Positions 1-8,507 of a stretch of 64,000 nt of DNA are shown piece by piece. The translations under genes and the position numbers were made by a program. The notes under the pieces are model-generated. The model did no database searches. It was given only the letters and a program-made list of their open reading frames with translations, and was not told the origin of the DNA. Location: positions 124,001 through 188,000 of the forward strand of contig NZ_QJJM01000006.1 in NCBI RefSeq assembly GCF_003201955.1. Direction: 5' to 3'. This DNA comes from Blastomonas natatoria (GTDB lineage: Bacteria; Pseudomonadota; Alphaproteobacteria; Sphingomonadales; Sphingomonadaceae). Each line of letters opens with the position of its first letter. Positions within the stretch are counted from its first letter, which is position 1.

Positions 1-1318
1 TCCCGGCGGCAGCGGCTCGCAACGCGCGGATGATCAATCGACCTGGGCTTGGGATGATGACGCTGCCCGCAACCCGGCACTGCAACTGCTCTGGTATCTG
101 CTGGGCTGGCGGATCAACGACAAGCTCGCGGTGGGGCTCGGCATTCCGCAGGAACGCATCGATCTGGAATCGTTCATCGCGGCGGCCAATCTGTGCGACG
201 ACGAAATCTCGCTGGCAGCAGGCGGGACCGAACCGCGCTACCGCAGCGATGGCGTGTTCTCGGAAGCCGACAGCCCCCCCACGGTCATAGATGCCCTCAA
301 GGCCAGCATGTACGCCGATTTCGATGACGTGGGCGGCAAGCTGCGGCTGTTCGTGTTCTACAACGACCTTGCCGTTCCGCAGGCCAGTTTCGACACCGGC
401 AATGTGCTCGGCGAGTTCGAGTGGCGGCAGACGCCGGCGCTCGACGAGACGTTCAACATCGTGCGCGGGATCTTCACGGACCCCAGCGATAACGCGCTCT
501 ATCAGCCGGTGGATTATCCGCAAATCGAGCTCGACAGCGTGGACGGCATTGATCGCATCGACACCTTCGACTTGCCCATGGTCCAGTCTGCCAGCCAGGC
601 GCAGCGGCTCGCCAAGCAGCGCTTGCAGCGCCAGCAGTTCGGGGGGGCATTCACCTGCACATTCGACGCGACTGGCTGGCGCATCCGCAAGAACAGCCCG
701 ATCGAGCTCTCGTTCGCGCCGCTGGGCTGGGTGGACAAGCTCTTTCGCGTTGCCGAAATGGAGCATCGGGTGGACGGCACCGTGCCTGTAGTGCTGCGCG
801 AGGAAAGCCCGCTGATCTATGCCTGGGACGAGGAGGAACAGCCCCCGGTGCAGGCCGCGCCGCCCTCGACCTATGATTTTGGCAAGAACCCGATCGTGCA
901 GGGCATCGACGAAAACGCTGCCGCTGGTGCGCTGGCCAACAGCTACACCGCTGGGCTCGCCGGCAACATCACGCAGGCCGATGCGGGCAGCGACGTGACC
1001 GTGACGATCCCGACGCATACCAGGGTCTATACCGGTGCCTTTCCGCAGCGATCGGTCACGGGAGGCACGATTACCGGCCTCGACTATGAGACCGATTATC
1101 TGATCTATTACGATGACCCTGAACTGGACGGCGGCGCGGTCACCTATCAGACGACGACGATCGCAGCTGACGCCTATTTCAGTTCGGACCATCCTTGGCG
1201 TCATTTCGTGGCGCGCGTCACAACGGTTGCGGCTGGCGGTACTGGCGGCAGTACCGGTGGCAGTGGCCCGCCTGGCTCTGGTGGATGGGACGGCGACCCC
1301 GGAACCCAAATCCCGTGA
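1..1318 (+). CDS. Phage tail-tip / host-specificity protein (J-like), 5' end outside window
   Basis: The reading frame is open from the second base of the window to the TGA at 1316-1318, giving 438 codons of C-terminal sequence. Its start is outside the window. The segment beginning LLWYLLGWRINDKLAVGLG and the later mixed beta-rich part resemble the receptor-binding tip (J-like, Phage-tail_3) proteins of siphophages. The last 25 residues form a Gly/Ser/Pro-rich tail, common at the end of tip proteins that hand over to side fibres. It is followed by further tail genes on the same strand. Assignment is by sequence character and position. The family is fairly sure, the exact role at the tip is inferred. 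Confidence 0.75.
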   Translation, partial: PGGSGSQRADDQSTWAWDDDAARNPALQLLWYLLGWRINDKLAVGLGIPQERIDLESFIAAANLCDDEISLAAGGTEPRYRSDGVFSEADSPPTVIDALKASMYADFDDVGGKLRLFVFYNDLAVPQASFDTGNVLGEFEWRQTPALDETFNIVRGIFTDPSDNALYQPVDYPQIELDSVDGIDRIDTFDLPMVQSASQAQRLAKQRLQRQQFGGAFTCTFDATGWRIRKNSPIELSFAPLGWVDKLFRVAEMEHRVDGTVPVVLREESPLIYAWDEEEQPPVQAAPPSTYDFGKNPIVQGIDENAAAGALANSYTAGLAGNITQADAGSDVTVTIPTHTRVYTGAFPQRSVTGGTITGLDYETDYLIYYDDPELDGGAVTYQTTTIAADAYFSSDHPWRHFVARVTTVAAGGTGGSTGGSGPPGSGGWDGDPGTQIP

Positions 1319-1365
1319 TGGGACGGCGGTAACACGGGGCCACGCGCTGCCATAAGTCATGCAGC

Positions 1366-1791
1366 ATGGCCGTGAACCTTCCCCTGCTCGCCTATAAGCG
1401 CGTCCCGTTCCTCGATCCTGACGGGGCGACGCTGGTCATCATCGGACCGAACTGGTCCGGCGCGGCCTTCAAGATGGATTTGCGGCAGAACCCCGGCGAC
1501 ACCGGGACGGCCATTCTCTCGATCACGGGCGCAACAGCGGGTTCTCAGGGCATCAGCGCGACCTATGACGCAGCCTATGCCTATGTCGACGCGCAGGGCC
1601 AGCCAGCCACCGCGCCTGCAACCAAGGTGATGATCCAGATCGACGAGGCGACGATCGAGGGGCTCGACCTCGGGACGCCGACCGACAAGCCGCTGGTGCT
1701 GCACTACGACCTGCACATCACGCCCAGCGGCGAACCCAAGCGCGTCTACTGCGAAGGCACATTCACCATCAAGCCAGGTGTGACCATATGA
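1366..1791 (+). CDS. Small beta-rich phage tail-associated protein
   Basis: 141 residues, no signal peptide or membrane segment. It alternates short hydrophobic strands with Gly/Thr/Asp turns and ends with a strand-like GTFTIKPGVTI, suggesting a beta-sandwich structural protein such as a baseplate or fibre adaptor. Its stop overlaps the start of the SGNH-domain protein by four bases (ATGA), so the two are probably translationally coupled. The 47-base gap before it follows the tail-tip gene. No enzymatic motif is visible. The name is positional and the specific function is unknown. Confidence 0.6.
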   Translation: MAVNLPLLAYKRVPFLDPDGATLVIIGPNWSGAAFKMDLRQNPGDTGTAILSITGATAGSQGISATYDAAYAYVDAQGQPATAPATKVMIQIDEATIEGLDLGTPTDKPLVLHYDLHITPSGEPKRVYCEGTFTIKPGVTI

Positions 1792-3698
1792 CGATTGCCA
1801 TCATCGACGGGCGCGGCTCGAAGCCGGTCATTATCGGGGCCGGTGCCGATGTCGCGGGAACGCTTGTCCTGCAGGCCGAATCCGCAGCCGATGCCGCAGC
1901 ATCCAGCGCAGCAGAGGCCGCCGACCTGCTGGCAGACGCGACCCTTACCAACGCCAAGGTGAAAGCGAGCTTCGACACCATCATCACGACCGCAGTCGAT
2001 CGCCCGGCAGCGGGCAATTACAATACCGGCAACAGCACGAACCTTGCGATTGCCGTAATGGGCGGCGAAGATGTGCCCGCCGACACGCCTCTTGCCACCC
2101 TGCTGGTTCCCTTCACGTTTACCAGCAGCGCGGCGACCAAGATCATCGTCAAGCGTTCCAGCAGGTTGAGCACCGACGCATGGCTCAACAGCCAGCCGGG
2201 CAATGCTGGCGACACGGTTATTGACACGCGCGAATTCACGCTTGCCGATGTCGGTCTGGTGTCCGGCGTCGGCGGTGTCGCGACGATCCCGCTCGGCGGC
2301 CAGACGGCGCCGGATGGCACGTTGCTGATTTTCGATGTGGTCGCCGTCAACAATTCGGATGTACCGCAGTATAACAATCTGTCGCACGGCCCGGTAAGCG
2401 GTGCGACCCAGCAATATCAGTATGGCTGGTATCGCTTTGAGGGACAAGCCGCCGGTTTTTGGGAAGCCATCCCCATCATCGCCATCCGCCCGGCCTTTGC
2501 GGTGACGACGGAGCTGTTCGATACCGGTGCCGGAGCGGTCAAAGCTGATCCGTTCCGCAGCGCCAGCGTTGATGTCGCGCTGGTCGGCAACAATCTGACC
2601 GTCTCGGGCAAGCTGTTTGCGAACGGCAATGAGGTGGCTGTCAGCGACACTGTGACATTCACCGCCGCTGCCGCTGGCAAGGAGTGGGCGTTCGGGGTTT
2701 ACGCTGACCGGCTTACCGGGGCGATTTCGACAGAGGCAACCGAGCAGCGCGACGAGGAGCTCGACGCGATCGAGTATCTGCCAGCCACGCCTGCCGGCAA
2801 GATCCTGCTTGCCCGCGCGCTTGTCCGCGACAGTGGCGCGGTCGGGGCGGTCAACTGCGCGCAGTTCCGTGGCCTGATCAAGATTGGCCAGGAAGGAAAC
2901 ATGGCGCGTCATGTCGAGCGCAATCGTGGCCTGTTGCGCCCCGTGATCGGCAAGGCGATGCGCGGCGATGCGATCAACTGGGGCGGCTATGGCGACAGCA
3001 TCACTGCCCTGCAGACGGGGGCGCCCAGCGATTCGGCGGTGCGTTATGCGGCGAATGGGGAGTGGCGCGACAGGCGCTCGGTATATTTCTCGGCCTATCC
3101 CAGCGACACGCTCGCGCTGTTGCCGCTGTTCGATTTCGGCGACGGATCCGGCCAGGTCCACACCAAGATTGGCTGGAACTGGTCGATCAAGGCCGCGCTC
3201 GATGCGATCGCGGGCGCTGATGTTGTCGATTATCTGAATTACGGCATCGGCGGCACGACTAGCGCGAACAGCGATAATAACGGCCTGTGGCCTGCCCGCA
3301 TCGCCGTGCCGCTGGCTGCATCCCTTGATGCCGTCGTGATCGCCTTCGGCATGAACGAACGCGGCAGCACATCGACCTATGCAAACATCGTCAACATGGC
3401 CGGGCAGTTTCAGGCCGAGGGTGCGATCCCGATCGTCATGGGTTGCCCCCGGCCTCATGCAGACGAAAGTGTGAGCAACTGGCGCTACACCTGCGACGCT
3501 CTGGAAGCCGCCGCCATGGACTCGGGCGCGGCCTTCATCAGCACGACGGCGATTGCCGATGATCGCAATCTCGGTGCTATGGGTATGCCCGCCGAGGCGC
3601 TTTGCTCCACCAATATCGGCGCAGGCGGCAATCACCCCGGCATCTTCGAGCTTCAGCAATATGGCCGCGCTGCGGTCGAACAGCTTGGCCTGGCCTGA
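1788..3698 (+). CDS. Tail fibre/tailspike-like protein with C-terminal SGNH-hydrolase domain
   Basis: 636 residues. The first ~390 are repetitive and beta-rich with an Ala-rich stretch near residues 25-45, as in fibre shafts. From ~395 an SGNH/GDSL-esterase fold is recognisable: GDS (402-404) supplies the block I serine, YGIGG near 485 matches block II, GMNE (521-524) resembles block III GxND, and NHPG with His616 resembles block V. The usual block V aspartate three residues before the histidine is a glycine here, so activity is uncertain. In phages such domains deacetylate or cleave capsule and O-antigen polysaccharide during adsorption. The start overlaps the previous stop (ATGA). Confidence 0.72.
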   Translation: MTIAIIDGRGSKPVIIGAGADVAGTLVLQAESAADAAASSAAEAADLLADATLTNAKVKASFDTIITTAVDRPAAGNYNTGNSTNLAIAVMGGEDVPADTPLATLLVPFTFTSSAATKIIVKRSSRLSTDAWLNSQPGNAGDTVIDTREFTLADVGLVSGVGGVATIPLGGQTAPDGTLLIFDVVAVNNSDVPQYNNLSHGPVSGATQQYQYGWYRFEGQAAGFWEAIPIIAIRPAFAVTTELFDTGAGAVKADPFRSASVDVALVGNNLTVSGKLFANGNEVAVSDTVTFTAAAAGKEWAFGVYADRLTGAISTEATEQRDEELDAIEYLPATPAGKILLARALVRDSGAVGAVNCAQFRGLIKIGQEGNMARHVERNRGLLRPVIGKAMRGDAINWGGYGDSITALQTGAPSDSAVRYAANGEWRDRRSVYFSAYPSDTLALLPLFDFGDGSGQVHTKIGWNWSIKAALDAIAGADVVDYLNYGIGGTTSANSDNNGLWPARIAVPLAASLDAVVIAFGMNERGSTSTYANIVNMAGQFQAEGAIPIVMGCPRPHADESVSNWRYTCDALEAAAMDSGAAFISTTAIADDRNLGAMGMPAEALCSTNIGAGGNHPGIFELQQYGRAAVEQLGLA

Positions 3699-3724
3699 CC
3701 ATGCCAAACACCACAGGAGCCCAA

Positions 3725-3961
3725 GTGCAACGCGCAGAGTGGATCGCCGCAGCGGCGCTAATCATCAACATCCTCAGCATCGTCTTCGGCGGCGGCGCGC
3801 TGTGGCAATCGCATCAGGACCATGATCGCCGCATCGTCGCGATCGAGGCGGCGGAGCGGGCGCGGGCGGCAGAGATGACGCAGATCCTGGTCAGGCTCGA
3901 GCGGATCGACAGCAACACGATCGCGCTGAAGGAACGCATGGACAAGGAAACCGGGCGATGA
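3725..3961 (+). CDS. Small single-span membrane protein with coiled coil (lysis-cassette associated)
   Basis: 78 residues from a GTG at 3725, chosen because AGGAG lies five bases upstream. An ATG at 3701 in the same frame lacks such a site. One hydrophobic segment (about residues 7-27, IAAAALIINILSIVFGGGA) is followed by a charged alpha-helical or coiled-coil tail rich in Arg/Glu. It overlaps the endolysin start by four bases (ATGA). Topology and position fit a holin or accessory lysis protein, but phage small membrane proteins are too divergent to name from sequence alone. Confidence 0.6.
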   Translation: MQRAEWIAAAALIINILSIVFGGGALWQSHQDHDRRIVAIEAAERARAAEMTQILVRLERIDSNTIALKERMDKETGR

Positions 3962-4677
3962 GCATCAACGATGTGTTCCGCGCGGCCGCTGCCGCGTTTG
4001 ATCGCGTGTGCCCCGTTCCTGCAGCGCCCGTCTATTCCGGCGTGATTGGCAAGATCGACGTGCAGCTGCTGCGCGTGGCCTGCCCGGAGCGCACCGAGGC
4101 GCAGCTGGCGCCCTGGGTCGAGCCGATCCAGCGGGCCTGCAAGCGGTTCGACATCAACACCGTGCGGCGCGTGGCGGCCTTCATCAGTCAGATGGCCCAC
4201 GAATCCAGCCTGAAGGAAGGGCGCGAGGAGAACCTGAATTACAGCGCGAGGCGACTGACCGAGGTGTGGAAGTCTCGCTTCCCAACGATCGCCCGTGCCG
4301 AGCCCTATGCGCGCAATCCCGAGAAGCTGGCGAACCGCGTCTATGCCGGGCGCATGGGCAACGGCCCCGAGATTTCCGGCGATGGCTGGAAGTTCCGCGG
4401 CGCGGGCCCGATGCAGCTGACCGGGCGCTCCAACTGGACCGGCTTTGCCGACGCTATGGGCATGACCGTCGACCAGGCGCTGACCTATGGTCGCACGCTC
4501 GAGGGCGGGGTCATGTCTGCGGCCTGGTTCTGGAACGTCAACGACCTCAATCGCCTCGCCGATACGCCCGGCGTCGAGGATGAAACCCGCCGCATCAATG
4601 GCGGCACCCACGGCCTCGCCGACCGCACTGCCCGTTTCAACCGCACCGTCGCCGCGCTTCTGGCGGCGGGTGCCTGA
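3958..4677 (+). CDS. Endolysin, glycoside hydrolase family 19 (chitinase-like)
   Basis: 239 residues, no signal peptide, so release would depend on a holin. Residues ~55-235 match GH19 chitinase-type lysozymes: FISQMAHES carries the general acid Glu82, GREENLNY the second acidic position (Glu90/91), followed by RLTEVWKSRFP, the typical YAGRMGNG and WKFRGAGPMQLTGRSNW segments, and a C-terminal INGGTHG. The family hydrolyses the beta-1,4 MurNAc-GlcNAc bond of peptidoglycan in phage lysis. The start overlaps the preceding small membrane protein. All hallmark motifs are present, so the call is secure. Confidence 0.92.
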   Translation: MSINDVFRAAAAAFDRVCPVPAAPVYSGVIGKIDVQLLRVACPERTEAQLAPWVEPIQRACKRFDINTVRRVAAFISQMAHESSLKEGREENLNYSARRLTEVWKSRFPTIARAEPYARNPEKLANRVYAGRMGNGPEISGDGWKFRGAGPMQLTGRSNWTGFADAMGMTVDQALTYGRTLEGGVMSAAWFWNVNDLNRLADTPGVEDETRRINGGTHGLADRTARFNRTVAALLAAGA

Positions 4678-4695
4678 TCACCGAAAGGAACACCC

Positions 4696-5136
4696 ATGTC
4701 CAAAGGCAATACGTTCGAGAACGACCTGCTGGCGCTGATCTTCAACGCCACCCCGATCGGCAATATCGCGGACAATGCAGCAAGCGCGCCGCTGACGCAG
4801 CTGTTCGTCAGCCTGCACACCGCGGACCCTGGCGAGGCGGGAAGCCAGACGACCAGCGAGTGCAATTACACCGGCTATGCGCGCATCGGTGTGAACCGGA
4901 ACTCGGGTGGCTGGACCGTGACCGGCAACAGCGTCAGCCCTGCAGCGAACATCGACTTTGCCAATCCGACCAACGCCACCAACCTGCCGCAGACCGCCAC
5001 GAACTTCGCGATCGGCACGGCTTCCACCGGCACAGGCAAGGTTCTCTACAAGGGCGCTCTGTCACCCACGATCGTTATCAGCAACACCGGGGTCACGCCG
5101 CGCATCACGACCGGCACCACGATCACCGAGGACTGA
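4696..5136 (+). CDS. Phage tail-fibre-like structural protein
   Basis: 146 residues with a strong Shine-Dalgarno (AAAGGAAC) before the ATG. The N-terminus FENDLLALIFNATPI and the following LFVSLHTADPGE are typical of a widespread small phage protein usually annotated as a tail-fibre or tail-associated protein. The C-terminal half is Thr/Asn/Gly-rich and strand-like, ending in a TTTGTTITED-type turn. No catalytic motif. It lies between the endolysin and a glycine-rich tail protein. Role in the virion is inferred from position and relatives. Confidence 0.65.
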   Translation: MSKGNTFENDLLALIFNATPIGNIADNAASAPLTQLFVSLHTADPGEAGSQTTSECNYTGYARIGVNRNSGGWTVTGNSVSPAANIDFANPTNATNLPQTATNFAIGTASTGTGKVLYKGALSPTIVISNTGVTPRITTGTTITED

Positions 5137-5142
5137 TAGTCG

Positions 5143-6123
5143 ATGGTCGATCAGAAGATCACCGACCTCGACCCGGCGACACTGCCGCTCGATGCGGCGG
5201 ATCAGTTCGAGGTTGTGCAGGGCGGCACCAACAAGCGCGTTGGCGGTCCCGCAATTGCGGCGTTCGCCAGTCCAAACGTCCAAGTGTTCGACTCTTCCGG
5301 CACGTGGAACAAACCGACCGGCGCAAAGCTGGTTCTGGTGCGCGCCTGGGGTGGCGGTGGTGGCGGCGGTTCGGGTCGCGCATCGTCAGCGGGCACAGCA
5401 GCGGGTGGCGGTGGCGGCGGTGCAGGCGGCGGCTTTGCCGAATACTTGTTTCTTGCCGCTGATCTGAGCGCAACCGAGACAGTCACGGTCGGCGCTGGTG
5501 GCAATGGTGCTACCGCCCGAACACCGGACAATAACGGCGGTGGTGGCACGGCGGGCGGCGGTTCCGCCTTTGGTGGCACGGGTGCTGGCGCAGACCTTTT
5601 TGTGAACGGTGGTGCCCAAGGCGGCGGTGGCTCCAACACTGTCGCGGGCGGTGGCGGTTCTACTACCACGATCGGATTTTTCGGGAACTCCAACAGCGGC
5701 GGCGGTGGTGGTGGCTCGCAGGCTGGCGGCAATGGCTCGAACGGCAATATCGGTGTGTTTGCGGGGGGCGGTGGCGGTGGTGGCGGCGGTCAGGGAACGA
5801 GCCTTGCAGCGCGTAATGGCGGGACTGGCGGCGTAGGACATGGAAACATTTCGCGCGCGTCAACCGCTCCGGGGTCCGGCAACGGTGCAACGGCGGGCAA
5901 CGGCATCAGCGGGACAGCGGGCGGCGCCGGTACTGCGCTGCCTTCTCAATCCGGCGGAGGTGGCGGCGGCGGCGCTTCGACAGCCGCAGGCGTGGCAACG
6001 GCGGGCGGAAACGGCGCGACCCCGGCAGGTGGTGGCGGAGGCGGGGGTGCAGGTGTCGGGAACAACAGCGGCGCGGGCGGCAATGGCGGTGGCGGCAGGG
6101 TTGTCGTCATCACGTATTTCTGA
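5143..6123 (+). CDS. Glycine-rich phage tail/fibre protein
   Basis: 326 residues. The N-terminal ~50 residues (VDQKITDLDPATLPLDAAD) resemble the short collar or attachment module found at the start of phage fibre proteins. Then WNKPTGAKLVLVRAWGGGG introduces a long Gly-rich region (about 65-315) with poly-Gly blocks separated by Ala/Ser/Asn, ending VVVITYF. Such proteins form polyglycine-II-type lattices in phage fibre tips. That structural reading is inference. The coding strand gives very high GGC/GGT content, and the opposite strand shows a long proline-rich frame that is only its shadow. Confidence 0.7.
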   Translation: MVDQKITDLDPATLPLDAADQFEVVQGGTNKRVGGPAIAAFASPNVQVFDSSGTWNKPTGAKLVLVRAWGGGGGGGSGRASSAGTAAGGGGGGAGGGFAEYLFLAADLSATETVTVGAGGNGATARTPDNNGGGGTAGGGSAFGGTGAGADLFVNGGAQGGGGSNTVAGGGGSTTTIGFFGNSNSGGGGGGSQAGGNGSNGNIGVFAGGGGGGGGGQGTSLAARNGGTGGVGHGNISRASTAPGSGNGATAGNGISGTAGGAGTALPSQSGGGGGGGASTAAGVATAGGNGATPAGGGGGGGAGVGNNSGAGGNGGGGRVVVITYF

Positions 6124-6131
6124 GGTGTGGC

Positions 6132-6296
6132 ATGGAACGCTATGCAGTCATTGACAACGGGACCGTGACCAACGTGGTTCTTTGGGACGGTGAAACCGAA
6201 TGGGGCGGCGCTGACCAGGCTGTCCCCTGCCCTGAAGGTGTCAACATCGGCGATACCTACCAGGATGGCGAGTTCATCCCTGCCGAGCCTGAATAA
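6132..6296 (+). CDS. Hypothetical 54-residue phage protein
   Basis: A short frame from ATG 6132 to TAA 6294-6296, eight bases after the glycine-rich gene and one base before the next ATG. It reads MERYAVIDNGTVTNVVLWDG at the N-terminus and ends DGEFIPAEPE. This pattern (YAVI..G.V.NVV.WDG ... GD.Y.DG.F) recurs in small phage proteins next to tail-fibre genes and in the N-terminus of some tail-fibre assembly proteins. The tight spacing on both sides supports real coding. Function unknown. Confidence 0.65.
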   Translation: MERYAVIDNGTVTNVVLWDGETEWGGADQAVPCPEGVNIGDTYQDGEFIPAEPE

Positions 6297-7616
6297 ATGA
6301 CCCGCCGACTTCTTGAGGACGGCAGCGTCCGGCTTCTCGAGAACGGCAGCGCTCGGCTGCTGGAAGATGCGGGTGCGGGCAGCGGCATTGTCTCTGGCGC
6401 TGGATCGGCAACCGGCACAGCCAGCGTATCGGGTGCAGGTGCAGCGACGGTAGCGGGCGCTGGGTCATCCGCAGGCATCGGAGCGGCTTCCGGCACTGGT
6501 CGGACCATCGCAGCAGCAACCGGCAGCGCGTCCGGCTCCACAACGGTCAGCGGCGTCGGCGCAGCGCCTACGGTCGCGGCTGGGGTGGGTTCGTCATCCG
6601 GGGCAGCGACGGTCAGCGGTGCGGGCGCATCGGTCGCTGGCGGGGCTGGTAGCGCATCTGGTGCGGCAACCGTTTCTGGTGGCGGCGCATCCCGTGCATC
6701 GGGAGCTGGTGCGTCGGCAGGTGTCACCACGGTTGCAGGCACGGGCGGCGCGCGGCTCGCTTCGATCGGCACGGCAGCGGGTCAGTCGGCTATCAATGGC
6801 GGCGGAACGGCTGTCACCGGGGCAACGGGCAGCGCAGCGGGTGTGGCAACCGTCAGCGGCGCAGGCGCGAGCCGGGCTTCCGGTGCTGGCAGCGCTGTAG
6901 GCGTTGCGACTGTCGCGGGCGTCGGCCAGGCGCTCGACAATAGCGGTGCAACAGGATCTGCATCTGGCTCGGCAACGGTGTCCGGCGTCGGGCGGACGAT
7001 TGCTGCGTCAACCGGCACGGCAAGCGCAGGGGCAGCGGTCGCGGGCGTTGGGCGGCAAATCGCCAGCGCGGCGGGAGCATCGTCTGGCGCTGCAACAGTG
7101 TCCGCCATGGGCGCGGCTCGGGCGAGCGCTGCGGCAAACAGCAACGGCGCTGCATCGGCCACGGGCGGCGGGACGGCCCTCATATCGGCAAGCGGGTCTG
7201 CATCGGGTCAGGCAACCGTCACGGGCACTGCGCGCACAATAGCGGGCGGTATCGGCCAGGCGCAGGGCTCGGCAACGGTTCAGGGCGTCGGCGCCGCCTA
7301 TTCGACCGGCGCTGGGGTGGCGGCGGGCTTTGGCGTCGTCGTCGGGGAAGGCAGATCGATTGCCGAGGCCAGCGGTAGTGCTGCGGGTCTGGCAGTGGCC
7401 AATGGTGTGGGCGCGTTCATTGTGCCCGCCCCGGTCAACGCCGATCGCCGGTTCACCATCGCCCGCGAGTCCCGCAGCTTCACTGTCGAGCGTGAGGCCG
7501 TCCGCTTCACCATCGCGCCGGAACCGCGCCGGTTCGCCGTACCACCCGACCCCCGCGCCTTCACCGTTCCTGCAGAACCGCGCCGCATCACCATCACCGA
7601 AAGGCTTGCCGCATGA
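6297..7616 (+). CDS. Repeat-rich phage protein (about 20-residue Gly/Ala/Ser repeats, C-terminal 9-residue repeats)
   Basis: 439 residues in three repeated zones. Residues 4-23 contain three RLLE(D/N)-type units. About residues 24-375 are roughly 17 tandem units of ~20 residues with the pattern ATVSGxGxxxASxxGSASGx, some expanded to 22, suggesting a solenoid or fibre shaft. The last ~55 residues contain six units of exactly nine residues, Arg-x-Phe-Thr-Ile/Val-x-x-Glu/Asp-x (for example RRFTIARES, RSFTVEREA). Start and stop overlap or abut the neighbours, so it is part of the late operon. No known domain recognised. A virion or fibre component is inferred. Confidence 0.68.
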   Translation: MTRRLLEDGSVRLLENGSARLLEDAGAGSGIVSGAGSATGTASVSGAGAATVAGAGSSAGIGAASGTGRTIAAATGSASGSTTVSGVGAAPTVAAGVGSSSGAATVSGAGASVAGGAGSASGAATVSGGGASRASGAGASAGVTTVAGTGGARLASIGTAAGQSAINGGGTAVTGATGSAAGVATVSGAGASRASGAGSAVGVATVAGVGQALDNSGATGSASGSATVSGVGRTIAASTGTASAGAAVAGVGRQIASAAGASSGAATVSAMGAARASAAANSNGAASATGGGTALISASGSASGQATVTGTARTIAGGIGQAQGSATVQGVGAAYSTGAGVAAGFGVVVGEGRSIAEASGSAAGLAVANGVGAFIVPAPVNADRRFTIARESRSFTVEREAVRFTIAPEPRRFAVPPDPRAFTVPAEPRRITITERLAA

Positions 7617-7897
7617 CCTACAGCTTCAAGGCTCCGAACAAGGATCCCGACGCCACGCTAGATTACGAGCTCAACTGGTCGACCTGGCTCGCAGATGGCG
7701 AGACGATCACCGCGCAGACCGTGACGTGCGACAATGACGACATCACGATCAGCGCTGTCACTCAGGCGGCAGGCGTGGTGCGCTTCCGGGTCGCAGGCGG
7801 GACGGCGGGTTCGTCCTACCTGGTCACGTGCGAGGTTACGACCAGCGCCGGGCAGACCGACCAGCGCACCATGCTTATCCCCGTTCGCGAACGCTGA
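7613..7897 (+). CDS. Small Ig-like phage protein, possible fibre-tail adaptor
   Basis: 94 residues, start overlapping the previous stop by four bases (ATGA). It begins SFKAPNKDPDATLDYELNWSTWL and has alternating strands with Thr/Val, ending RTMLIPVRER. Short proteins of this pattern near the end of phage late operons are often annotated as fibre-tail adaptor or Ig-like proteins. There is no signal peptide, membrane span or catalytic motif. The adaptor role is an annotation-by-resemblance and only moderately secure. Confidence 0.6.
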   Translation: MTYSFKAPNKDPDATLDYELNWSTWLADGETITAQTVTCDNDDITISAVTQAAGVVRFRVAGGTAGSSYLVTCEVTTSAGQTDQRTMLIPVRER

Positions 7898-7911
7898 GAA
7901 AGGACATCACC

Positions 7912-8178
7912 ATGGCAGAACAGACCCCCATCATCGTCACCGACAACACACTCGAGGGGCAGGTCAGCACGCTGCTGCGCTATCTTGTCGCAGCGGGCGG
8001 AGCCTTTGCTCTGGGCAAGGGCTGGATCGACGACGCCACCCTGCAAGCCCTGACCGCGCTGGTCACTGTGGCCGCGCCCATGGCCTGGGGCATCTGGCGG
8101 ACCTACTCGGCCAAGCGGAAGCTGATCAAGGCCGCCCTGTTTGCGCCGAACGATATCGCCCAGGTGGTGCATAAGTGA
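7912..8178 (+). CDS. Holin-like small membrane protein
   Basis: 88 residues from ATG 7912, preceded by AGAAAGGA, rather than an in-frame upstream ATG inside the previous gene. One hydrophobic helix near residues 21-37 (LLRYLVAAGGAFALGKG) and a second near 48-63 (LTALVTVAAPMAWGIW), followed by a basic tail TYSAKRKLIKAAL. Two spans, small size, basic C-terminus and position directly before the spanin genes fit a class II holin that permeabilises the membrane to release the GH19 endolysin. The start of the next gene overlaps its stop (GTGA). Confidence 0.72.
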   Translation: MAEQTPIIVTDNTLEGQVSTLLRYLVAAGGAFALGKGWIDDATLQALTALVTVAAPMAWGIWRTYSAKRKLIKAALFAPNDIAQVVHK

Positions 8179-8507
8179 CTTGGGGCACACCCCTGCGCCG
8201 CTACATCATCGCGGCCGCCGTCATCGTTCTCGCCTGCCAGCTATCCTATTGCCGGGGCTATGACCGGGGTGTCAGCGTCGAGCGGGCATCGTGGCAGGCC
8301 AAGAGCGCGGCGATCATTGATCGGCGTGTCAAGGCGGCTGCGGCGGCCGAGAAACGAGACGCTGCCATCAAGGCGCAGGGACAGGCTATCATTGACCGGC
8401 GAAAGGAATTGGACGATGCGACAGCGGGGATACCGGACCAGGGGCTTTCTGCTCGTCAGCGCGCTCGGGTGGAGCGTGAGCGCCTGCGGGGACAAGCCCA
8501 GCGTTGA
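8175..8507 (+). CDS. Inner-membrane spanin (Rz-like)
   Basis: 110 residues from a GTG that overlaps the holin-like stop. An N-terminal anchor (about residues 8-24, RRYIIAAAVIVLACQLSY) is followed by a long periplasmic alpha-helical, Ala/Lys/Arg/Glu-rich segment, the classical i-spanin layout. The overlapping o-spanin begins inside this gene in the +1 frame at 8416. Together such pairs bridge and fuse inner and outer membranes as the last lysis step. The i-spanin call rests on topology and on the nested lipoprotein, not on sequence identity. Confidence 0.78.
   Translation: MTWGTPLRRYIIAAAVIVLACQLSYCRGYDRGVSVERASWQAKSAAIIDRRVKAAAAAEKRDAAIKAQGQAIIDRRKELDDATAGIPDQGLSARQRARVERERLRGQAQR

Noticed and set aside
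1746-3707. Long minus-strand frame opposite the SGNH-domain gene
   Set aside because: Codon-phase shadow of a GC-rich gene. No motifs, and the plus-strand gene has clear domains and coupled neighbours.
5202-5747. Minus-strand proline-rich frame
   Set aside because: Antisense of the glycine-rich tail gene. GGC/GGT read backwards gives poly-proline.
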